A DNA stretch of 64,000 nt. Source: Pantoea nemavictus (GTDB lineage: Bacteria; Pseudomonadota; Gammaproteobacteria; Enterobacterales; Enterobacteriaceae). The notes beneath the pieces are model-generated. The model was given only the letters and a program-made list of their open reading frames with translations. It was not told the DNA's origin and made no database searches. The stretch covers positions 744,001 to 808,000 of the forward strand of contig NZ_JBBGZW010000001.1 of NCBI RefSeq assembly GCF_037479095.1, in the 5' to 3' direction. The translations under genes and the position numbers were made by a program. Of the stretch, positions 17,977 through 26,891 are shown piece after piece; within the stretch, counting starts at the first letter, position 1, and every line of letters starts with the position of its first letter.

Positions 17977-19017
17977 CTACGCGCTTGAACTATTTATCTT
18001 TTCATTGGCATCCGCCGCTAACTTAGCCCGCCGACTGAGTGAGAATGAATTATATATTTTCACGATTGTGAAATAAGAGATTGCCATCAGAATTGCAGTG
18101 TAAAGAACTGCTTGAAGTGGATCCTTAATTTGTATTTTAATTCCAAAAGCAAGAAGAATCGTAGGCACCATAACCTTCAATATTTGTTCTGTCCCGCATA
18201 ATACCAGGCTGTTTCTACCTAGGCACCTGAGCGCATCAATATTCAAAATACATGACAATGCTATACTAGGAATAAATAAAGCGCATGTGATAATGAAAAG
18301 CAACGCTGATTTGATCTGATAACTGCTTATCCAGTTAATCAATGTATAAGCACCGTACTGATAACTATAATAAAACAAAGCCAGTGAAAAAATAACAATA
18401 GAGCATATAAGTTTCTTGTTGTATGATTCTATCGAAATCCAATCTTTAATTATTGAACTTGAAAGCGCCGCCCCAAAAGAATAAAATGAAAGATAATAAA
18501 GAGCGCTATCAACATTAAATATTACTGACGGCATTGATGCCCCCCAGTAAGGCTTTAGTTGGTAGAGCACAAAAGAAACAAAAAACACAACCCATTTTGA
18601 TTTAAAGACATACTGCAATGCGGAATGGTAAATAATCACTACAAACAAACATGGCAAAAACCATAGTGATGTTATCGGCACTTGATTTCTTATGCCATAA
18701 AATGCATTAATTATCATATCAATTATAACTGAAGTTGACAGGGTTGATTTTACTGCATACACAGTGATTCCAATAGCAGAGAAAACTATGTATGGAATAA
18801 TTATTCTCTTAAAGCTCGTTTTAGCAACCCCTAAAAAGTCATTTACCGAAACACACTTTTTAAATAACAAGCCAGATATAAAAAAAAAGAGCGGCACATG
18901 AAAGGTGAAAACAAATGGATAGATCTTTCCTGCTGCTGCTCCAAGATGACCAATGTAGATGTAAAAAATTCCTAGAAATTTAAGGTTGTCTAACCAGTGC
19001 ACCCTTTCCTTGACCAT
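17977..19017 (-). CDS. Acyltransferase family 3 membrane protein
   Basis: A 346-residue, roughly ten-helix protein of the acyltransferase-3 (OafA/WecH/NodX-like) family, which transfers acyl groups, usually acetyl, to surface sugars. The N-terminal WLDNLKFLGIFYIYIGHLG block holds the family histidine, and FTFHVPLFFFISGLLF is the second family block. Base composition is much more AT-rich than the backbone, with frequent ATA, AAA and TTT codons, pointing to recent acquisition. The substrate is unknown. It stands alone on the minus strand between phage-like fragments. Confidence 0.85.
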   Translation of the reverse strand: MVKERVHWLDNLKFLGIFYIYIGHLGAAAGKIYPFVFTFHVPLFFFISGLLFKKCVSVNDFLGVAKTSFKRIIIPYIVFSAIGITVYAVKSTLSTSVIIDMIINAFYGIRNQVPITSLWFLPCLFVVIIYHSALQYVFKSKWVVFFVSFVLYQLKPYWGASMPSVIFNVDSALYYLSFYSFGAALSSSIIKDWISIESYNKKLICSIVIFSLALFYYSYQYGAYTLINWISSYQIKSALLFIITCALFIPSIALSCILNIDALRCLGRNSLVLCGTEQILKVMVPTILLAFGIKIQIKDPLQAVLYTAILMAISYFTIVKIYNSFSLSRRAKLAADANEKINSSSA

Positions 19018-19108
19018 TACATTTTCTCTATTGTGCAGTTTGTAATGATTTTTACACTTTCCTTACGAAATATCAATTTTGTCTCGGGTGTTTTTGGGTG
19101 GCTGCGCT

Positions 19109-19393
19109 TTATGGTCTGCGCTTAGCAATTACAGATAATACACCAGTTCCTGTAGAGCCAGCCACTGGAGTAACCCTTATTGTGTAGCTTGTCGGCGATT
19201 TTACTCTAACGACAGGAATGCATAACGGAGCTTCTGTTGATGCCGTATCCACCTCAATGGCAACATCATAGTTTACGTCTTCAAAGCCACCATCCGGCCA
19301 GTTCAATATATCCATTGCGGCCGATCCGAGCGTAAAGGATTGGTCATATACTGCCCGCTTCCAGTCGATATCAATGTCGGTCGATGGGATCGA
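19109..19393 (-). pseudogene. Fragment of a probable phage structural or tail protein
   Basis: A 95-codon open stretch ends ...VIAKRRP at 19109 and contains FTLGSAAMDILNWPDGGFED and TASTEAPLCIPVVRVKSPTS. The composition (Gly, Thr, Val, Asp) suggests the beta-rich C-terminus of a tail fibre or virion protein. An internal ATG at 19315 allows a 68-residue product. The upstream part is cut off by TGA within a run of GATCGATC-like repeats, so I read it as a remnant. Confidence 0.4.
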
Positions 19394-19524
19394 TCAAGTC
19401 GATTGATGGTGGTTTTCGGGAAGGGATTGATGAGGAAATGAATTTTTGTTTATGGTTGCGCTGTTCTGGATGAGGGATTTTGACTACTCTCAGGCTCACA
19501 ATATTTTTTGCTTCTTAGGAGAAT

Positions 19525-19617
19525 ATGGACGTTTCACCAAGGTTTGTGATTGCCTTAAACATCGTCGCTGTCATTACGCTTATCATTGGCCTTTCGAAAC
19601 ACCTCAGCTGGCTATGA
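19525..19617 (+). CDS. Candidate 30-residue single-pass membrane protein
   Basis: An AGGAG three bases before ATG opens MDVSPRFVIALNIVAVITLI continuing IGLSKHLSWL, then TGA. The middle (residues 7-24) is a clean hydrophobic helix with positive residues on the flanks. This is the profile of enterobacterial small membrane proteins. It lies in the otherwise empty 19.4-19.8 kb stretch of the island. The short Shine-Dalgarno spacing is a reservation. Confidence 0.42.
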   Translation: MDVSPRFVIALNIVAVITLIIGLSKHLSWL

Positions 19618-19788
19618 CTAGACATGCACTTTGTAAAACATTCCCCTGCATAGGGGCTATTTTATAAGTTTAATTACTGTATAAAGTTCATGTTAGTGAC
19701 ATAATCTCACATCTTTCTCGCCAAAACCTTGTTAACCATTAGTTTGGGATTTAAGATTGCTCTCATAAGAAATTACACGGCTTAACAA

Positions 19789-21216
19789 ATGCTTTTCAAT
19801 TCACTGGCTTTTATCTTGCTGTTCCTGCCACTAACCACCTTCGCCTACAATTTAATCAGGCGCTGCAATGTCAAAGTTGGCAAGATTTTCATGATCCTTG
19901 TTTCGGCTTACTTTTACGTCTACATCACATATGGTGGCGCACCTGTTTTGGCTGCATCATGCTTAGTCAGTTACTTGGCTTACCATTTTATTATGAAGTC
20001 ATCTCATCGCAAGTTGGCGATGATTATTGGCGTCTCATCCAACGTGATTTTTCTGTGCTCGCTGAAGTATAACCATTTCATACCTGATGGTGCATTTTAC
20101 GCGACTGACTGGCTTCGTGCTTATGGGATGCCTCTTGCCATAAGCTTTTTCACTTTTCAGCAAATATCATTTTTGGTTGATGCTTATAAGGGGAAAATTG
20201 TCCAAGTCAGTATTTTGGATTACCTGTATTACATACTTTTCTTCCCGAAGATGATCGCAGGCCCTATAACCCGCTGGCAGGCATTAATGCCTCAAACTAA
20301 TTCACGTGAGTTAGTTAAGTCATCAATGGTGCTCGTCGCCATGGCGGTGATTTCAATTGGATTATTCAAAAAGGTTGTTTTGTCCGGATTGTTTTCCCGT
20401 TACGCAGATGTTGGATATGCAAATACTGCAACGCTAAATTTTTCCGAAGCATGGATTACAAGCTTTTCATATACCGCCCAAATATATTTCGATTTCTCCG
20501 GATACTCGGATATAGCTATAGGTGCAGCACTATTGCTGGGAATTCGTTTGCCAGACAACTTTAACTCACCCTATAAAGCGGTAAACATTCGAGACTTCTG
20601 GAATCGTTGGCACATTTCGCTTTCTACATGGTTGCGTGATTACGTTTATATACCGCTAGGCGGAAGTAGAAAAGGACTACCACGCACACTGTTAAACTTG
20701 CTGGTCACATTCCTGATAAGCGGGGCTTGGCATGGAAGTGCACTGAATTTCATTATTTGGGGTGCGCTTCATGGTATTGCCACAGCCGTAAATGTCCTTT
20801 GGGAGAAGGCTGGGATGCGTATGCCAGCTCTGGCCGGGTGGTTAGTAACGACCCTGTTTATTAATTTTTCATGGATTCCTTTCCGCGCAGATAGCGTGCA
20901 GTCTGCTTACGATATATTTAGTGCGATGTTATTACCAACAAATGTTGCTCTATCAGGCTGGCATGAGGTAGTTAATCTTGAAACATGGGCTGCATTCAAA
21001 TCGGTATTTTCCCCAGAAGTTATCAATGCGCATGCTGCAATTTATATAGCCATTGTTCTTCTTTTTGTTTTCACCGTAAAAAACACAAGTGAAATTATTA
21101 ATGGAAGCCACATTGGAATAATTAGGGTTTCGCTGTCATCCTTGGCGATGGCCGCCTCAGTAATATTTATGTTTGGCGGAGCTAGTGCCGCACAATTTAT
21201 TTACTCATCGTTTTGA
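19789..21216 (+). CDS. MBOAT-family O-acyltransferase (AlgI-like)
   Basis: A 475-residue polytopic protein of the membrane-bound O-acyltransferase family. The central block DFWNRWHISLSTWLRDYVYI followed by PLGGSRKG is the AlgI/DltB/PatA signature, and the catalytic histidine is in ISGAWHGS with a second in ALHGIA. Such proteins move acyl groups across the membrane for transfer to polysaccharides, peptidoglycan or teichoic acids. The adjacent gene encodes a periplasmic SGNH-type partner, so the two resemble an AlgI/AlgJ or PatA/PatB set. AT-rich composition marks it as acquired. Confidence 0.88.
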   Translation: MLFNSLAFILLFLPLTTFAYNLIRRCNVKVGKIFMILVSAYFYVYITYGGAPVLAASCLVSYLAYHFIMKSSHRKLAMIIGVSSNVIFLCSLKYNHFIPDGAFYATDWLRAYGMPLAISFFTFQQISFLVDAYKGKIVQVSILDYLYYILFFPKMIAGPITRWQALMPQTNSRELVKSSMVLVAMAVISIGLFKKVVLSGLFSRYADVGYANTATLNFSEAWITSFSYTAQIYFDFSGYSDIAIGAALLLGIRLPDNFNSPYKAVNIRDFWNRWHISLSTWLRDYVYIPLGGSRKGLPRTLLNLLVTFLISGAWHGSALNFIIWGALHGIATAVNVLWEKAGMRMPALAGWLVTTLFINFSWIPFRADSVQSAYDIFSAMLLPTNVALSGWHEVVNLETWAAFKSVFSPEVINAHAAIYIAIVLLFVFTVKNTSEIINGSHIGIIRVSLSSLAMAASVIFMFGGASAAQFIYSSF

Positions 21217-21224
21217 GAATTTAA

Positions 21225-22250
21225 ATGAAAAATAAATGGATGTTTTTAATCTACTTTGTGGTATTTTTATCTACCATGGCAGGTTATTATAAATTGTATT
21301 CATTCCAGATTGGCAGATCGGTTAAAGCTGAGTGGTGGCTTGTTGATGTGCAACACAAGAAAGAGTCTCTGGCAAAAAATGTCGGAGAGAACAGAATCAT
21401 AATTGCTTCCGGGTCGAATGGCTTATTTGGAATAAATAGCAAATTGATGTCTGAGCTAACTGCAAGACCTGTTGTAAATATGGCTATGCACGGCTCTCTT
21501 GATATTTCCTATTACCGAAAACTGCTTGACAGGACTGTCAGAAAGGGAGATATAGTTATCATGCCGTTAGAATACGGCTTCTATTTCAGGAAGGATATGT
21601 ATTCAGACTGGTTCGTTAACAACATGCTTGCATGGGGTAGTGACTATATTGATTCTTTAAGCATGTACGGAAAAGCGGTGTTAGTGACGTACACTACGTT
21701 CGAGAGAGTAATGGAAGGCGCATTATCTACCACAAAGAGATTAACGACCCCTGTCATCTATATTGACGCCTATAAAGGCAATCCGAACGGCAGGAATTAC
21801 GGGTATCGCTATACATCACTGAATTCAACCGGTGATATGAACATCGATCCTAAAGGCATGGGTTTTGTTGAAAACACCATGAATCATAAGGGTTATTACT
21901 CTGAATCACTCAGCTATGGGAAGAAGGATTTGGTGATTGAAAAATATTCAGAGGGTGAGCTTATTAAGATACGGGATATGATTAAAGCTAAAGGCGCTGA
22001 GCTGTACATTACCTGGCCCGCATCAATGAAAACCGAATATTTCAATGCGGATGATGCAGAATCGTCATTATTTGCTGAATCACTGGATTCCAACTTGAAA
22101 CGTATAGGGTTGAATACAATCTGCGATCACTTCTACGCAAACCTTTCACCAGATCTATTCCTAGACTCAACGTATCACCTCAACGCCAGCGGGGCTAATC
22201 AACGCACCAAGCTTTTATCTCAATGCGTTAGCTCGGAGATATTCCACTGA
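21225..22250 (+). CDS. SGNH/AlgX-like periplasmic acyltransferase partner of the MBOAT protein
   Basis: A 341-residue protein with an N-terminal signal anchor (residues 5-24) and a globular periplasmic domain. IIIASGSNGLFGINS resembles block I of SGNH/DltD-type enzymes, with the nucleophile Ser in GSN, and FLDSTYHLNASGA supplies the DxxH dyad near the C-terminus. It begins eight bases after the MBOAT gene stops. By analogy with AlgJ/AlgX, PatB and DltD, it would place the acyl group on its final acceptor. The acceptor is unknown. Confidence 0.78.
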   Translation: MKNKWMFLIYFVVFLSTMAGYYKLYSFQIGRSVKAEWWLVDVQHKKESLAKNVGENRIIIASGSNGLFGINSKLMSELTARPVVNMAMHGSLDISYYRKLLDRTVRKGDIVIMPLEYGFYFRKDMYSDWFVNNMLAWGSDYIDSLSMYGKAVLVTYTTFERVMEGALSTTKRLTTPVIYIDAYKGNPNGRNYGYRYTSLNSTGDMNIDPKGMGFVENTMNHKGYYSESLSYGKKDLVIEKYSEGELIKIRDMIKAKGAELYITWPASMKTEYFNADDAESSLFAESLDSNLKRIGLNTICDHFYANLSPDLFLDSTYHLNASGANQRTKLLSQCVSSEIFH

Positions 22251-22254
22251 TTAA

Positions 22255-22283
22255 TAACGGAGCGCTTCACATGCGCACCGTTA
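22255..22283 (+). terminator. Hairpin after the MBOAT/SGNH pair
   Basis: TAACGG-A-GCGC and GCGC-A-CCGTTA form a stem five bases past the stop codon. The following bases are only modestly T-rich, so termination may be incomplete. The remaining sequence to 22454 shows no gene. Confidence 0.6.
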
Positions 22284-22454
22284 TTCGCATCTAATGTATT
22301 CCATTTGATTACGGCCTGATTTTTGCCTTTACTAAACAGCGCCAGAACCGGCTGCTCCTAAAACATGAGTAACCAAAACAGTGCACCCGGTCGGCGTTTT
22401 GCTTGTAATCGTTGGAAGGCAAACTGGGGCACCAGATTTTAATCATTATCCCGC

Positions 22455-22706
22455 TTAAAATAGCCATCTTGCCAAAGCAAGCGTCATACCAGCGGTACTC
22501 ATCATGCCCGCCACAATCCATTTGGTCTGTTTGCTCAGCTCCTGATGAATTTTTCCGATCTCCTGATGAATCTTGCCAACCTCCTGGTGAAGATCACTTT
22601 TGGTGGCGTAATTGGATTTAATGACTGCAATATCCACTTTCATCGACGACATATCAGTTTTGATGTTGTCGATATCAGCTTCCAGCTTTGAAACGCGATT
22701 TTCCAT
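22455..22706 (-). CDS. Small coiled-coil membrane protein, phage/island type
   Basis: An 83-residue protein with a long heptad-patterned coiled coil (MENRVSKLEADIDNIKTDM through repeated KIHQE units) and a C-terminal membrane helix (WIVAGMMSTAGMTLALARWL). It resembles XhlA-like or hypothetical prophage membrane proteins. GAGGAAA precedes the start at a normal distance. The three short repeats of IHQE(I/V/L)GK at about residues 41-57 are notable. The function is not known. Confidence 0.72.
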   Translation of the reverse strand: MENRVSKLEADIDNIKTDMSSMKVDIAVIKSNYATKSDLHQEVGKIHQEIGKIHQELSKQTKWIVAGMMSTAGMTLALARWLF

Positions 22707-22889
22707 AATTACGCTTTCCTCTAATATTCCAACTTAATCAATGCAATGCATGATCTTCCTGCCAGGCATCCTACTCCAAAACCATTGAATATTTCACGTT
22801 GCAGAGTGGCGAAAATGGTTTTATGAGAGATAAGTTCAGAAAAGAATTGGCTTACTTGCAGTGGATTACAGCGCTTTAGGGTCAGCTCG

Positions 22890-23762
22890 TTATTTTTTCA
22901 GGTCTCGCCGCCATGTGGAAGGCGTGACGCCATGCAATTGACGGAAGCGGTTGCTGAAGTGGCTGGAGGAGTGAAAACCGCAGCGCAATGCGATTTCGGT
23001 TAGCGGTAAAGGGCTGAATTTCAGTAACTGTAATGCGGCGTCCATGCGGCGGCGCATCACATATTGATGCGGAGCTTCCCCGACACTGCTTCGGAACATG
23101 CGTGCAAAATGATATTCGCTCAACGCCGCTTCGCCAGCTAAATGTGCCAGCGTTAACGGTTGATCTAACTGCGCATCAATATAGGCCATGACTCGTCGCA
23201 AAACCGCCGGTGCCAGTCCGCCGCGTACTTGTGGCACCTGCCATTGCACGTCGCTATAACGCTGCAAAAGATGTGTCATCAATAAGGTTGATGCGCTACT
23301 GAGCATCAGTTGGTTGGCTGGCTGTTGCCAATCAGTGCTGAGCAGGAAATGGCGATAAAGCTGCGTAATGCGATCGTCCGCGGCAAAGATCTTTTCATGC
23401 AGATTGAGCTGCGACGGGCTGCGATCCCAGATCTGTTCGCCAAGATGGCGCAAATGTTCGTCGGTGCAATAGAGATGCACAAACGACAAATCAGCGCGAA
23501 TATCCCACACCGATTCCACGCCGCTAGGCATCAGGCAAAAGCGATCCGGCCCGCCGCCGTTGCGCCAGCCATGCTGGGTTTTATGCCAGGTTTCGTAGCC
23601 GTCAGCGGTATACAGGCTAAGCGTGTGATGATTGCTAAGATTGGTGACGCGATCGCCGCTGTTAAACCAAGCCGCCAGCTTAATGCCGCCCGACAGCTGC
23701 ACGCTGTCGCGCAATTGCGCTTTGTGGCGCTGTAGCATGTTGAAGGTCTGGTAATCGGCCAT
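22890..23762 (-). CDS. AraC-family transcriptional regulator
   Basis: A 290-residue regulator with an N-terminal cupin-like sensing domain and a C-terminal double helix-turn-helix (about residues 190-288). The first HTH has LTLAHLAGEAALSEYHFARM and the second ends TEIALRCGFHSSSHFSNRFR followed by QLHGVTPSTWR. The frame extends to 23912, but the ATG at 23762 begins the conserved protein. It is divergent from an EamA-family exporter gene, which is a likely target. Confidence 0.85.
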   Translation of the reverse strand: MADYQTFNMLQRHKAQLRDSVQLSGGIKLAAWFNSGDRVTNLSNHHTLSLYTADGYETWHKTQHGWRNGGGPDRFCLMPSGVESVWDIRADLSFVHLYCTDEHLRHLGEQIWDRSPSQLNLHEKIFAADDRITQLYRHFLLSTDWQQPANQLMLSSASTLLMTHLLQRYSDVQWQVPQVRGGLAPAVLRRVMAYIDAQLDQPLTLAHLAGEAALSEYHFARMFRSSVGEAPHQYVMRRRMDAALQLLKFSPLPLTEIALRCGFHSSSHFSNRFRQLHGVTPSTWRRDLKK

Positions 23763-23942
23763 GGTAGCTATCACTCGCAGTTCATTAGCGCACAGTGTAC
23801 GGATCTCGGCGGACAGAAAACAGGTCACAGCAGGACGCGAGGAGAAAAAGCGCAAGATTTTGCAATTGCCGCGCAAAAGCGTGCAAGTTGCGCTGTGCTT
23901 TTCACGCCACACTGCGAGCCGGATTATGTTGGAGATCGCGTT

Positions 23943-24842
23943 ATGAATGTGATGTTGTACCTTGCCGTGGTCATGATTTGGGGCACCACCTGGATCGCCA
24001 TTTTCCTGCAGCAGGAAGCCGCTGAGACGCCGGTGCTGGTGGCGGTATTTTGGCGCTTTTTACTGGCTTCGCTGGTGATGCTGGCACTCCTTAAAGTGCT
24101 GCGTCGCCTGAGAACGCTGGACAAACGCGATCATCTATTCTGTTTGCTTCAAGGCTGCTGCGTATTTGGCTTCAACTTCGTCTGCTTCTATCACGCCGCC
24201 GCCTGGATCAGCAGTGGATTGGAGTCGGTCATTTTTTCCATGGCCGTGCTCTACAACGCGCTGAATAGCTGGATTTTCTTCCGCCAACGACCGTCATTTC
24301 GCCTGCTGCCCGCTGCGGTACTGGGCCTTGGCGGCATCGTCGCGCTGTTCTGGAATGATATTCAGGCGGCACATCCGGCGCCGCAATTATTATGGGGCGT
24401 TGGCCTGAGCGCGCTCGGCACTTTAGGTTTCTCGTTCGGCAATATGATCTCTTTACGCCATCAGCGACGTCAACGTGATGTGCTGACCACCAACAGCTAT
24501 GCCATGTTTTATGGCGCCATCATCATGGCCGCGCTGGCTTTGCTAAACGGCGATTCACTTGCGCCCGCGCTAAACGTCCAGTGGTTGGGTGCCATGAGTT
24601 ATTTGGCGATTTTCGGATCGGTGCTGGGATTTGGTGCTTATTTCACGCTGGTGGGTCGGATTGGCGCTAGCCAGGCCGCTTATAGCACCTTGCTGTTCCC
24701 GCTGGTGGCGCTGACGCTCTCAACGCTTTATGAGGGTTATCACTGGCACAGCAATGCGATTGTGGGATTGGTAATGATACTGGCGGGAAATATGGTGATG
24801 TTTGTACGCCGTCCGACTCTGGGACGCTTGCGCACCGCCTGA
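23943..24842 (+). CDS. EamA/DMT-family transporter
   Basis: A 299-residue protein with ten predicted helices arranged as two EamA repeats; the first opens LAVVMIWGTTWIAI and the second follows residue 150. Members export amino acids, purines or other metabolites; the substrate cannot be told here. The start at 23943 has GGAG eight bases upstream; a longer frame from 23895 lacks this. The divergent AraC-type gene probably regulates it. Confidence 0.87.
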   Translation: MNVMLYLAVVMIWGTTWIAIFLQQEAAETPVLVAVFWRFLLASLVMLALLKVLRRLRTLDKRDHLFCLLQGCCVFGFNFVCFYHAAAWISSGLESVIFSMAVLYNALNSWIFFRQRPSFRLLPAAVLGLGGIVALFWNDIQAAHPAPQLLWGVGLSALGTLGFSFGNMISLRHQRRQRDVLTTNSYAMFYGAIIMAALALLNGDSLAPALNVQWLGAMSYLAIFGSVLGFGAYFTLVGRIGASQAAYSTLLFPLVALTLSTLYEGYHWHSNAIVGLVMILAGNMVMFVRRPTLGRLRTA

Positions 24843-24850
24843 CATAACGA

Positions 24851-24876
24851 GAGCGGGCATTGCGCCCGCTCTTTTG
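24851..24876. terminator. Terminator after the EamA transporter
   Basis: GAGCGGGC and GCCCGCTC form an eight-base stem followed by TTTTGTT. It separates the transporter from a converging small gene. Confidence 0.85.
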
Positions 24877-24881
24877 TTCCT

Positions 24882-25121
24882 CTAGCGCCAGCCCTGAACG
24901 CCGATATTGAGCTGGTGAGGTTTAGTTATGGCTTTTCTGGCAATCCAGTAAAGCAGGACGCGTTCATCATCTTTGTCGCGGTCGGCCATTGCCAGTAATT
25001 TCAGCGACAATGTGGATTTATTCACTGGTTGATGCTCATCACTTAACTCGATCACCGCCTGACCGATAATGCAGCAAACCTCATCCTCGCTTGACGCGGA
25101 TTCATATGCTCGGTCTTTCAT
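24882..25121 (-). CDS. AriR/YmgB/YcgZ-family small regulatory protein
   Basis: A 79-residue protein whose EDEVCCIIGQAVIELSDEHQ and VNKSTLSLKL segments align with the YmgB/AriR/YcgZ family, small all-helical proteins linked to biofilm formation, acid resistance and Rcs signalling in E. coli. The ATG at 25121 has AGGAGGAAAT directly upstream, so the 19-residue extension to 25178 is unlikely. Family membership is judged from memory. Confidence 0.65.
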   Translation of the reverse strand: MKDRAYESASSEDEVCCIIGQAVIELSDEHQPVNKSTLSLKLLAMADRDKDDERVLLYWIARKAITKPHQLNIGVQGWR

Positions 25122-25284
25122 ATTTCCTCCTCTTGAATGAACTCTAAGCCTGGCAAACATCCCGAGCTTTGCAGGCATAAAGGCGCCATAGATACACCTG
25201 GTTACACAAGGTTACCCGCAGTAACCGCTACGCTTATGCTGAAATCCCGCATTGTCATCGTTATGTCATTCATACCCGCTTCGC

Positions 25285-25315
25285 TGCATTTCATTCCGTC
25301 ATCCGGTGCTTTCAC
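25285..25315 (+). promoter_or_regulatory. YpdB-type direct repeat upstream of yhjX
   Basis: TGCATTTCAT at 25285-25294 and GTGCTTTCAC at 25306-25315 are separated by exactly 11 bases. E. coli YpdB activates yhjX through two GGCATTTCAT motifs with an 11-base spacer. The first copy here matches nine of ten bases and the second six of ten. It lies about 80-107 bases before the yhjX start. Confidence 0.7.
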
Positions 25316-25391
25316 GCCCGCACTTCACTCGCCCGTGCGCGAGGCGCTTATTATCTCCACAGATTCCGCTTTCTCGCATGAGAGATAAAAA

Positions 25392-26609
25392 ATGAAAACA
25401 GCTTTGACCGCGAATTATCAACGTACCCGCACGCTGACGCTTATCGGCACCATTATTACGCAGTTTGCTTTGGGCTCGGTTTATACCTGGAGCCTGTTTA
25501 ATGGCCCGCTGGCCAATAAGCTGGATGCGCCAATCAGCGAGGTGGCATTCTCGTTCGGTTTACTCAGCCTGGGCCTGGCGATCGCTTCATCGCTAGCCGG
25601 AAAACTGCAGGAGCGCTTTGGCGTGCGCAACGTGACCATCGGCGCGGGCATTTTAATGGCAGTGGGATTCTGGTTAACTGCTCATGCCGATAATCTGATG
25701 ATGCTTTACCTCAGCGCCGGTATTTTGGTCGGCCTTGCGGATGGAGCCGGTTATCTAATGACGCTCTCCAACTGTGTGAAGTGGTTCCCGGAGCGCAAAG
25801 GATTAATTTCCGCCTGTTCCATTGGCGCTTACGGTTTGGGCAGTCTTGGTTTTAAATTTATCTGTGGTGCACTGCTTAGCGCGCAAGGTCTGGAGAATAC
25901 CTTCATGATTTGGGGCGTGCTGGCGATGAGCATGATCATTCTCGGCGCTTTGCTGATGCGTGATGCCCCGATGCAAAAGAGCAGTGGTAATAGCCAGTTG
26001 GAGGCGAAGGATTACACGTTAGCGCAATCGGTACGTTTACCGCAGTACTGGATGCTGGCGCTGATGTTCCTGACCGCTTGCATGAGCGGCTTGTATGTCA
26101 TTGGTGTGGCGAAAGATATCGGCGAAGGCATGGTTCATCTTAGTGCGCAAACGGCAGCGAATGCAGTTACGGTAATTGCGATTGCCAATCTCAGTGGCCG
26201 CCTCATTCTCGGTGTACTGTCGGATAAAATGGCGCGTATTCGTGTCATCACCCTGGCGCAGATTGTCTCGCTGGCCGGCATGAGCATTCTGCTCTTTACC
26301 CATATGAGTGAATCCACCTTCTTCCTGTCCCTGGCCTGCGTTGCCTTCAGCTTTGGCGGTACGATTACCGTGTTCCCATCGCTGGTGAGTGATTTCTTTG
26401 GTCTGAACAATCTCACTAAGAATTATGGACTGATTTACCTTGGCTTCGGGATTGGTAGCGTACTGGGTTCATTGGTTGCCTCAGCCTTTGGTGGCTTTAC
26501 CGTCACCTTCAGCCTGATTATGACCTTGCTGGTGATCTCGCTGGTGCTGTCGCTCAGCATCCGTCTGCCAAATCGTCAAAACGTAGCAGAACCTTTACTG
26601 CATAATTGA
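25392..26609 (+). CDS. yhjX: Pyruvate transporter YhjX (MFS, OFA family)
   Basis: A 405-residue, twelve-helix major facilitator of the oxalate:formate antiporter family. It is very close to E. coli YhjX through segments such as LTLIGTIITQFALGSVYTWS, GVLVGLADGAGYL-type and CVKWFPERKGLIS. In E. coli YhjX is linked to pyruvate and is induced by the YpdA/YpdB system. The genes for that pair lie in this same window at 34.9-37.4 kb, and a YpdB-type repeat precedes this gene. Confidence 0.92.
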   Translation: MKTALTANYQRTRTLTLIGTIITQFALGSVYTWSLFNGPLANKLDAPISEVAFSFGLLSLGLAIASSLAGKLQERFGVRNVTIGAGILMAVGFWLTAHADNLMMLYLSAGILVGLADGAGYLMTLSNCVKWFPERKGLISACSIGAYGLGSLGFKFICGALLSAQGLENTFMIWGVLAMSMIILGALLMRDAPMQKSSGNSQLEAKDYTLAQSVRLPQYWMLALMFLTACMSGLYVIGVAKDIGEGMVHLSAQTAANAVTVIAIANLSGRLILGVLSDKMARIRVITLAQIVSLAGMSILLFTHMSESTFFLSLACVAFSFGGTITVFPSLVSDFFGLNNLTKNYGLIYLGFGIGSVLGSLVASAFGGFTVTFSLIMTLLVISLVLSLSIRLPNRQNVAEPLLHN

Positions 26610-26616
26610 CCTCTCT

Positions 26617-26642
26617 GGATGCCGCATTTATTTGCGGCATCC
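26617..26642 (+). terminator. Hairpin after yhjX
   Basis: GGATGCCGCA and TGCGGCATCC form a perfect ten-base stem around TTTATT. There is no strong T-run, so it may mainly protect the 3' end. The AT-rich 250 bases that follow hold no recognised gene. Confidence 0.65.
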
Positions 26643-26891
26643 TCTCTACACAATTCCTCCATAAAACGTATTTAATTGAGAACCACTATTATCAAGCCTT
26701 GTCTTTCAGAGTATTCGCGTTATTATAATCAGGCATTCAGCTTATTCTGATTGGCTTATTTTACTCGCCGATTTTTTTAGCATTTAATTGAAATACTCCG
26801 TAATACATCCAGTAATAAATCTACATTTCCTGCATCTTCACTCCACTATTCCCCTGTAATCTGGCTACATTGGAACAGAGGAGGACTCTCC

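Noticed and set aside
19446..19667. 73-codon frame in the 19.4-19.7 kb stretch
   Set aside because: No ribosome site and unusual composition; the overlapping 30-codon frame with AGGAG is better supported.
22422..22432. GGGGCACCA as a possible right attachment site of the argW island
   Set aside because: It lacks one base compared with the tRNA 3' end (GGGGACACCA) and the neighbouring bases do not match; a true att repeat should be longer.
22754..22772. TTCCTGCCAGG as a second possible attachment remnant
   Set aside because: Only about seven bases match the tRNA T-arm; similarity is at chance level. The island's right end remains unresolved.
25137..25388. 83-codon frame ending just before yhjX
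   Set aside because: It covers the YpdB-type repeat and promoter region of yhjX and has no clear ribosome site; treated as chance.
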